Under the pieces are notes generated by a model. That model was not told the origin of the DNA. It made no database searches and saw only the letters and a program-made list of their open reading frames with translations. Positions 6,003 through 8,595 of a stretch of 8,595 nucleotides of DNA are shown here, piece after piece. Source of the stretch: Candidatus Woesearchaeota archaeon (GTDB lineage Archaea > Nanobdellota > Nanobdellia > Woesearchaeales > UBA10216); NCBI GenBank assembly GCA_013331515.1, contig DUGG01000036.1:1-8595 (forward strand). The letters run 5' to 3'. Every line of letters starts with the position of its first letter. Positions within the stretch are counted from its first letter, which is position 1. A program made the position numbers and the translations under genes.

Positions 6003-6011
6003 TATTTTAAA
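6003..6011 (+). promoter_or_regulatory. TATA box of tRNA-Ala
   Basis: TATTTTAAA is centred about 33 nt before the 5' end of the tRNA at 6040, suitable for transcription starting a few bases upstream of the mature end. Confidence 0.6.
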
Positions 6012-6039
6012 GCCGGTAAAAACCCGGTTCTTCCTGTTT

Positions 6040-6144
6040 GGGCTCGTGGTCTAACGGCATGACGCATCCTTCGCACGACACTTTTGGTGCGGCCAAAAAG
6101 ACCGATACGGGATGAGACTGCGGGTTCGATTCCCGCCGAGTCCA
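6040..6144 (+). tRNA. tRNA-Ala(CGC) with a ~33-nt anticodon-loop intron
   Basis: The acceptor stem pairs GGGCTCG (6040-6046) with CGAGTCC (6137-6143) and contains G3-U70, the alanine identity pair. The D stem is GTC/GAC. The T arm is GCGGG-TTCGATT-CCCGC (6120-6136). The anticodon stem CATCC (6065-6069) pairs with GGATG (6110-6114), and the anticodon CGC is at 6072-6074. The intron is about 6076-6108, with a one-nucleotide uncertainty because cutting one base later also yields a normal loop ending in C. Nucleotides TCG of the loop can pair with CGA at 6103-6105, giving a bulge-helix-bulge-like site, and the intron has its own hairpin CTTTTGG/CCAAAAAG (6081-6100, one bulged A). CCA is not encoded. 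The mature length would be 72 nt. Confidence 0.88.
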
Positions 6145-6167
6145 CTAAACGTAAAAAAAGCAGGAAA

Positions 6168-6539
6168 ATGGAAAAAGGCTTTGATGATTTCATGAAGCTC
6201 GCAAGGAAAACGCTTGCAGAGTGCCCGTGGGCTAGCCTGCAAACCGTGCAGGACTATTCCAAGCAGGTTGCTTCAGAAGCAAGGGAAGTCATGGCCGCCG
6301 TTGAGAATAATGACGTTGAAAACCTCAAGGAGGAGCTTGGCGACCTGTTCTGGGACACGCTCATGGTCATACTCATAGCTGAGAAGGAAGGATTGTTCAA
6401 GTCTTCCGAGCCCATGGCTGCGCTGATTGGAAAAATGCGCAGGAGAAAACCATTCCTCTTCACCGGCCAGAAGGTTACGTTGGCTGAGGCTGAGCAGATG
6501 TGGGCTGAAGCCAAGTTAAAGGAAAAAACGCAAAAATGA
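6168..6539 (+). CDS. MazG-like nucleotide pyrophosphohydrolase
   Basis: This 123-residue protein belongs to the MazG/dUTPase all-alpha NTP pyrophosphohydrolases, which hydrolyse (often damaged or non-canonical) NTPs to NMP and pyrophosphate in the cytosol. The metal-binding helices are visible: SEAREVMAAV (Glu37 and Glu40) and, after about 15 residues, KEELGDLFWDTLM (Glu55, Glu56, Asp59), matching the family's ExxE...ExxD pattern. Near the C terminus KMRRRKPFLFTG matches the RRHPHVF-like segment of MazG proteins. It is the short single-domain form. It starts 23 nt after the tRNA-Ala gene and has no clear TATA box, so it may be read through from the tRNA promoter. The start ATG is inside the family-sized ORF; an upstream in-frame extension would overlap the tRNA and is rejected. 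Its stop overlaps the next start (ATGA). Confidence 0.85.
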   Translation: MEKGFDDFMKLARKTLAECPWASLQTVQDYSKQVASEAREVMAAVENNDVENLKEELGDLFWDTLMVILIAEKEGLFKSSEPMAALIGKMRRRKPFLFTGQKVTLAEAEQMWAEAKLKEKTQK

Positions 6540-6694
6540 ATGTTGCAAAGGTTCTTGCGCTTGTTTTGGCAGCGGTTGTTGTCGCTAACTTCCTCGGCCT
6601 GGTGTTTGGGGTAATAAAGCAAATGACTTTCTGGATTGTTTCAATAATTGCGGCTATAACCGCTTACAAGATTATCCCGAAATTGAGGAAATGA
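6536..6694 (+). CDS. Small two-helix membrane protein (52 aa)
   Basis: The start overlaps the mazG-like stop in an ATGA arrangement, so the two are translationally coupled. The product has two hydrophobic stretches, about residues 4-25 (AKVLALVLAAVVVANFLGLV) and about 30-45 (MTFWIVSIIAAITAYK), and a basic end IIPKLRK. I do not recognise a family. The coupling and clean membrane-protein profile support a real gene. The stop is 1 nt from the 3' end of the convergent tRNA-Cys gene. Confidence 0.6.
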   Translation: MNVAKVLALVLAAVVVANFLGLVFGVIKQMTFWIVSIIAAITAYKIIPKLRK

Positions 6695-6695
6695 G

Positions 6696-6799
6696 AGCAC
6701 GGGGGGGGACTCGAACCCCCGAATAATCGCTCTGCAGGCGATCGCCTCTCGGCTTATTTATGCCCAAGCACAAATAATTAGCCGCTTGGCTACCCGTGC
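6696..6799 (-). tRNA. tRNA-Cys(GCA) with a 31-nt intron in the D-loop
   Basis: Read on the minus strand, the acceptor GCACGGG (6799-6793) pairs with CCCGTGC (6703-6697), and the discriminator base is U (6696), a cysteine identity element. The anticodon stem is ATCGC/GCGAT (6742-6738/6730-6726), with loop CTGCAGA and anticodon GCA. The T arm is GGGGG-TTCGAGT-CCCCC. The D arm is normal only if 6778-6748 is removed: CGGC pairs with GCCG as a 4-bp helix, with a TAA bulge on one side and an AGA bulge on the other, and the intron continues as a 10-bp stem TTATTTGTGC/GCATAAATAA. Excision gives GCCAAGCGGCTAAGGC, a standard D arm with G18G19. The mature length would be 73 nt. D-loop introns are a rare, non-canonical location. 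Confidence 0.9.
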
Positions 6800-6800
6800 G

Positions 6801-6890
6801 CGGACCTGATGGGATTTGAACCCACGACCTTCAGCTGGCTTCTGGTTTGAGTAGAAGGCTGCCGCTCTGTCCGAACTGAGCTACAGGTCC
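6801..6890 (-). tRNA. tRNA-Arg(TCT) with a minimal 15-nt intron
   Basis: On the minus strand GGACCTG (6890-6884) pairs with CAGGTCC (6808-6802). The D stem is GCTC/GAGC and the T arm is GTGGG-TTCAAAT-CCCAT. The anticodon stem GCAGC pairs with GCTGA with one terminal mismatch. Loop nucleotides C-T-TCT-A give anticodon TCT (6855-6853). The intron is 6851-6837, after position 37. Loop bases CTTC pair with GAAG inside the intron as the 4-bp central helix, flanked by TAC and CCA bulges, a textbook splice site with only an 8-nt intron loop. Its 3' discriminator is 1 nt from the 5' end of tRNA-Cys, so the two are surely one transcript. The mature length would be 75 nt. Confidence 0.88.
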
Positions 6891-6916
6891 TTGGATTGAA
6901 TGGCTTCGTTGATGCG

Positions 6917-6924
6917 TATTTAAA
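6917..6924 (-). promoter_or_regulatory. TATA box of the tRNA-Arg/tRNA-Cys transcript
   Basis: On the minus strand TTTAAATA is centred 30 nt before the 5' end of tRNA-Arg. tRNA-Cys has no room for its own promoter, so this one serves both. Confidence 0.68.
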
Positions 6925-6963
6925 GTTGTTGCTGTGGCCGGCATTTTTTACCCAAACCTTACA

Positions 6964-6984
6964 TAGTATATCTCAGTTATACTA
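6964..6984. promoter_or_regulatory. Inverted repeat TAGTATA-N7-TATACTA, putative operator
   Basis: This perfect 7-bp inverted repeat with a 7-nt spacer ends 3 nt before the ATG of the truncated gene at 6988. Its TAGTATA arm could also act as a TATA box. A dimeric regulator, possibly the now broken gene's own product, is a natural candidate to bind it. Confidence 0.5.
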
Positions 6985-6987
6985 ATT

Positions 6988-7059
6988 ATGGTGAACCCAA
7001 GCAAGGAAAATGTGTTAAAACTGATTTTAGGGAATAGCCCCCTCGGAGCTTACTATTGA
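6988..7059 (+). pseudogene. 5' fragment of a gene interrupted by repeat copy 2
   Basis: The frame reads MVNPSKENVLKLILGNSPLG and then meets a stop at 7057-7059, inside repeat copy 2, whose detectable start is 7044. The opening resembles the first helix of archaeal winged-helix regulators or nucleotidyltransferase-associated wHTH proteins (a Lys/Glu start followed by an I/L-rich helix and a small loop). That resemblance is weak because so little remains. No continuation of the gene is visible after the repeat ends near 7143, so the rest was lost rather than merely split. Confidence 0.4.
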
Positions 7060-7143
7060 CATGCGATTATTAAGCTCCGTCGCTATAATGAAGCGGGTGT
7101 ACGAACCTTCTCGTGAGGACACCAGCGGAATGCACGCATTGAA
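7044..7143 (+). repeat. Structured repeat element, copy 2 (modules B and C)
   Basis: This segment aligns nearly base for base with 57-153. Module B keeps a 9-bp stem CGGAGCTTA/TAAGCTCCG (7044-7052/7071-7079); the base 7078 is C where copy 1 has T, turning a G-T into a G-C pair. The 5' bases that would complete the longer stem of copy 1 are replaced by unrelated sequence, so the copy is truncated at its left end. Module C is present with more mismatches than in copies 1 and 3. The loop contains TTGACA (7056-7061), and TATAAT follows at 7084-7089. It interrupts the gene fragment at 6988. Confidence 0.75.
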
Positions 7144-7147
7144 ACAT

Positions 7148-7161
7148 GAAGACTGGTCTTC
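7148..7161. terminator. Short palindrome between repeat copy 2 and the membrane-protein stop
   Basis: GAAGAC-TG-GTCTTC is a 6-bp inverted repeat that begins directly after the stop codon of the minus-strand gene ending at 7162. It may help end that transcript, but archaeal termination relies mainly on T-tracts and no strong one is present. Confidence 0.25.
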
Positions 7162-7692
7162 CTAACCTTTCCTTCTCTCATACCAGTGGTGCCTGCCGGT
7201 AGGCAGTTCAAAAAAGTGCAGTGCTCTCAGCATCCTTGGCGAACGGCCAAGAGCCCGGAACACGGATAGCATCTTGGTTGTCCTGCTTGCCTCTCCGGCT
7301 CGGGCCGCCTCTTTCACGAGCACAACTGCCTCCTTCTCCACTTTTTCAGCTGCCAGTGCCTCGTGGGCGATGGCCTGCCCTTTCTCAAAGAAGTCTGTAA
7401 TCCTGAACAACTCAAGCAAGCGAAACACCAAGAAAAAGGGTATTGTCGCTATTATTTCAAGCCAGTATCTCCTCAAAAATGTTGGGAACTTCCTTAAACG
7501 CGCATACTTGAACCCCAGGTCTGCGGCAAAGACCAGCAGGATGAAAGCGTCAAGCCAGTCGGCATAGTACCTGTACCATTCAAACTTTGATGAGAAAAAC
7601 AGCTCGCCGACTATCGCCACCAAAAGCACGGCCAGCAGGAGGGGTATCAACCGGTCAATCAGCTTCTCTATTTTGTGCAGCCAGATGCGCAT
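7162..7692 (-). CDS. Voltage-sensor-like membrane protein without a pore domain
   Basis: This 176-residue protein has three clear membrane segments: about 14-33 (RLIPLLLAVLLVAIVGELFF), 46-64 (WLDAFILLVFAADLGFKYA) and 76-98 (YWLEIIATIPFFLVFRLLEL). These match S1-S3 of voltage-gated cation channels, including the acidic S2 residue and the W.EIIATIPFF pattern of S3. Instead of a following S4 there is a charged amphipathic stretch (about 102-135) and then an Arg-rich segment (about 137-157, SVFRALGRSPRMLRALHFF) resembling an S4. No pore loop or selectivity filter is present. A TATA box lies 27 nt before the ATG, implying a leaderless mRNA. It may be a stand-alone voltage sensor, a proton channel-like protein or a channel relic. 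Ion selectivity cannot be read from the sequence. Confidence 0.7.
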   Translation of the reverse strand: MRIWLHKIEKLIDRLIPLLLAVLLVAIVGELFFSSKFEWYRYYADWLDAFILLVFAADLGFKYARLRKFPTFLRRYWLEIIATIPFFLVFRLLELFRITDFFEKGQAIAHEALAAEKVEKEAVVLVKEAARAGEASRTTKMLSVFRALGRSPRMLRALHFFELPTGRHHWYERRKG

Positions 7693-7715
7693 TAAGCGTT
7701 TTTTGGAAGCTGAGG

Positions 7716-7722
7716 ATTTAAA
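7716..7722 (-). promoter_or_regulatory. TATA box of the voltage-sensor-like gene
   Basis: On the minus strand AGGTTTAAAT is centred 27 nt before the ATG at 7692. Repeat module D copy 3 lies about 25 nt further upstream. Confidence 0.65.
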
Positions 7723-7744
7723 CCTTTGCAGAAGCCAAGCGGGT

Positions 7745-7800
7745 CATCTGATTGCTCAAATGGGTTCACACCCCGCAGCTCTGCTGTGGCTGGGATTTTT
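7745..7800 (-). repeat. Repeat module D, copy 3
   Basis: Read on the minus strand it aligns with 169-222 and 5532-5586; shared strings are AAAATCCCA, CAGCAGAGCTG, GGGGTGTGAACCC and ATTTGAGCAATCA. The hairpin pairs 7773-7778 with 7784-7789. It overlaps the end of the broken small ORF at 7756-7912, and its sequence supplies that ORF's last residues. Confidence 0.65.
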
Positions 7801-7912
7801 TATTTTTTCGTCAATTCTGCGCAGCGTTTCCTCGATTCTTCCAAAGCGTTTGATTATAGAGAAATGCGCCGATTAGTGTAAAAAATATGCGCATTTCCTC
7901 ATGCGGCGGCAT
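7756..7912 (-). pseudogene. Small ORF, apparently frameshifted, ending inside a repeat
   Basis: On the minus strand GGAGGTGA precedes an ATG at 7912 by a good distance. The first frame gives MPPHEEMRIFFTLIGAFLYN and then runs to a stop at 7811. In the adjacent frame a charged helix follows, IIKRFGRIEETLRRIDEKIK, ending at 7756 inside repeat module D. Joined by a one-base shift near 7855-7860, the two would form a hydrophobic segment followed by an amphipathic helix. I recognise no family. It may be a decayed gene, or two unrelated open stretches. Confidence 0.3.
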
Positions 7913-7929
7913 GCTTTTCACCTCCGTTA

Positions 7930-8022
7930 TCATTTTTCTACCTGGACCATATGGAGTGAACCCGCTGGTGAGAACACCAGTGGAATGCACGCATTCAATC
8001 CAGCTTGTTGTCCAACTCTCAT
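7930..8022 (-). pseudogene. Truncated toxin-position ORF overlapping the antitoxin stop
   Basis: The start codon overlaps the antitoxin stop as ATGA (8019-8022), the usual coupling of VapBC-type pairs. The 30-residue frame begins MRVGQQAGLNACIPLVFSPA and shows no PIN-domain Asp motif. From about residue 9 it is the antisense of repeat module C copy 3 (7953-7998). The toxin gene therefore seems to have been lost or replaced, leaving only its start codon and a few residues. Confidence 0.4.
7953..7998 (+). repeat. Structured repeat element, copy 3 (module C only)
   Basis: It is nearly identical to 115-155 over 39 nt with two differences. The inner stem CCGCTGGTG-AGAA-CACCAGTGG (7962-7983) is a complete 9-bp helix with one G-T. 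Relative to copy 1 (end ATCGG) it restores a pair that is mismatched there. It lies exactly where a toxin gene would follow the minus-strand antitoxin. Confidence 0.7.
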
Positions 8023-8207
8023 TTTAATGCTTCCCCAGATGCCAGCATTGTTAATATGCTTTCCTTCTCCGGATTTTTTTCAAGCTTCTCCAGCTCAGCC
8101 AATCTGTGTTTAATGACCTTCTGCACAAACTCGCTCCATTTGATTTCAGAGTGCTTGCGCACATCCTTATAGACCGATTCCTCTATTGAAAGTGTCACGT
8201 TAGTCAT
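8019..8207 (-). CDS. Ribbon-helix-helix antitoxin, VapB-like, apparently orphan
   Basis: This 62-residue protein has a typical archaeal ribbon-helix-helix antitoxin fold. The N-terminal beta strand TNVTLSIEESVY contacts DNA, followed by helix KDVRKHSEIKWSEFVQ, with the characteristic H..IKWSE.V..VI motif, and helix KVIKHRLAELEKL. The C-terminal third (KNPEKESILTMLASGEALK) would normally wrap the cognate PIN-domain RNase toxin. The gene has a palindromic candidate operator 10 nt upstream (8217-8234). No toxin follows; its expected start codon is present but the reading frame runs into repeat copy 3. It could be a relic, or could act on a toxin encoded elsewhere. Confidence 0.8.
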   Translation of the reverse strand: MTNVTLSIEESVYKDVRKHSEIKWSEFVQKVIKHRLAELEKLEKNPEKESILTMLASGEALK

Positions 8208-8216
8208 AGAAGCGCA

Positions 8217-8234
8217 ATAAGTGGGTTCACTTAT
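8217..8234. promoter_or_regulatory. Inverted repeat ATAAGTG-GGTT-CACTTAT, putative antitoxin operator
   Basis: Two perfect 7-bp arms with a 4-nt spacer lie 10 nt upstream of the antitoxin ATG. Ribbon-helix-helix antitoxins usually bind such repeats and repress their own operon, so this is a natural autoregulatory site. Confidence 0.55.
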
Positions 8235-8289
8235 CCAAAGATTGCCGATATTGGGTCATCTTGAAAAGTTTGTTGTCTTTTCCGCTCTC

Positions 8290-8361
8290 AGAGCAAGCTT
8301 CGCCTAAGCTCTGCTTAGATGCTTTTCTCCTCCCCAGGTTACCGAAGGGGAGAGAAAATGC
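8290..8361. repeat. Two consecutive hairpins preceding repeat copy 4
   Basis: AGAGC/GCTCT pairs at 8290-8294/8308-8312. A strong stem then pairs 8321-8335 with 8347-8361 (14 bp with two single-base bulges) around a loop containing GGTTACC. No ORF covers this segment. It may be part of the same structured unit as 8366-8461; the corresponding part of copy 1 would lie left of the window. Confidence 0.5.
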
Positions 8362-8365
8362 AGTT

Positions 8366-8461
8366 ATAGCAAATCACTTAAGTTTTCGTATCTTTTCAAG
8401 TGATTTGCTGTTAGGCAATAACAGATAGGTATACGATTATTAGTGTTATTGCCCATAATCT
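8366..8461 (+). repeat. Structured repeat element, copy 4, diverged (modules A and B)
   Basis: Module A pairs 8368-8379 with 8398-8409 (12 bp). It keeps ATAGCAAA and TTTG from copy 1, while the inner bases differ on both strands (TCACTT/AAGTGA in place of GGGCA/TGCCC). Module B pairs 8414-8423 with 8444-8453 (10 bp), with a stem sequence unrelated to copy 1, but its loop keeps GGTATACGATTATTA against GGCATGCGATTATTA in copy 1. CATAAT follows where copies 1 and 2 have TATAAT. Conserved loops with covarying stems show that the fold is what is maintained. Confidence 0.7.
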
Positions 8462-8547
8462 AAACGAACCGAAGTTAGCTGAATGAGGGCAACTTGTCAA
8501 TGACGCCCATAAAAGAACAGTGAAAAAATATTCGAGATTTGCAAAAC

Positions 8548-8595
8548 TCAGTCTATAAAATCCTTCTTCCTTATCTTCTCAGGCAGGTACGTGTC
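8548..8595 (-). CDS. C-terminal end of a gene entering from the right edge (partial)
   Basis: On the minus strand the last 15 codons read DTYLPEKIRKKDFID, followed by TGA at 8548-8550. The rest is outside the window. Codon choice and charge pattern look protein-like, but the fragment is too short to assign. Confidence 0.4.
   Translation of the reverse strand, partial: DTYLPEKIRKKDFID

Noticed and set aside
6051..6242. Minus-strand open frame across the tRNA-Ala gene
   Set aside because: It reads through the tRNA, whose structure is firm. Similar proteins in databases are usually misannotated tRNA translations.
1..8595. CRISPR array or rRNA gene
   Set aside because: The repeats are few, long, hairpin-rich and unevenly dispersed, with no regular spacers; no conserved rRNA segments are visible.

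Overview
The window is archaeal chromosomal DNA, most likely from a DPANN-type lineage (Diapherotrites or Micrarchaeota would fit; this placement is inference). It encodes an FKBP of the long archaeal type, FtsZ, archaeal SecE, Spt5, ribosomal protein L11 and the archaeal/eukaryotic protein S17e. Archaeal TATA boxes lie about 26-33 nt upstream of starts, giving leaderless mRNAs in several cases. Three tRNA genes carry bulge-helix-bulge type introns.

Layout. 1-240: structured repeat element followed by the FKBP promoter. 263-967: FKBP peptidyl-prolyl isomerase. 1093-2187: ftsZ. 2188-3411 (minus): a full sigma-70 family factor whose stop codon abuts that of ftsZ. 3618-5453: a transcription/translation/secretion block of secE, spt5, rpl11 and rps17e. 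5454-5825: repeat-rich intergenic DNA and an AT-rich promoter. 5743-5990: two very small ORFs. 6040-6144: intron-containing tRNA-Ala(CGC), followed by a MazG-like pyrophosphohydrolase and a two-helix membrane mini-protein. 6696-6890 (minus): tRNA-Arg(TCT) and tRNA-Cys(GCA), one nucleotide apart and both with introns. 6960-8595: a decayed accessory zone holding a truncated possible regulator, further copies of the structured repeat, a voltage-sensor-like membrane protein (minus), an orphan ribbon-helix-helix antitoxin (minus) whose toxin position is occupied by a repeat copy, and a run of four hairpins.

Most notable points. (1) An archaeal genome carries a sigma-70 protein with conserved core-binding, -10 and -35 recognition regions, fused to an N-terminal excisionase/MerR-like HTH, driven by an archaeal TATA promoter and placed inside the ftsZ-secE-spt5-rpl11 cluster. 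(2) A dispersed multi-hairpin repeat family recurs at 1-155, 7044-7143, 7953-7998 and 8366-8461. Two distant copies keep loop sequence while their stems change on both sides, which points to selection on structure. Two copies contain exact or near-exact bacterial -35 and -10 hexamers, though 22 nt apart, so a link with the sigma factor is conceivable but unproven. (3) tRNA-Cys has an intron in the D-loop.

How the genes may work together. The core block is growth machinery: protein folding, division, Sec translocation, transcription elongation and ribosome. Sigma region 2 and the Spt5 NGN domain are both known to bind the RNA polymerase clamp coiled coil in their own systems, so the position of the sigma gene beside spt5 is suggestive.
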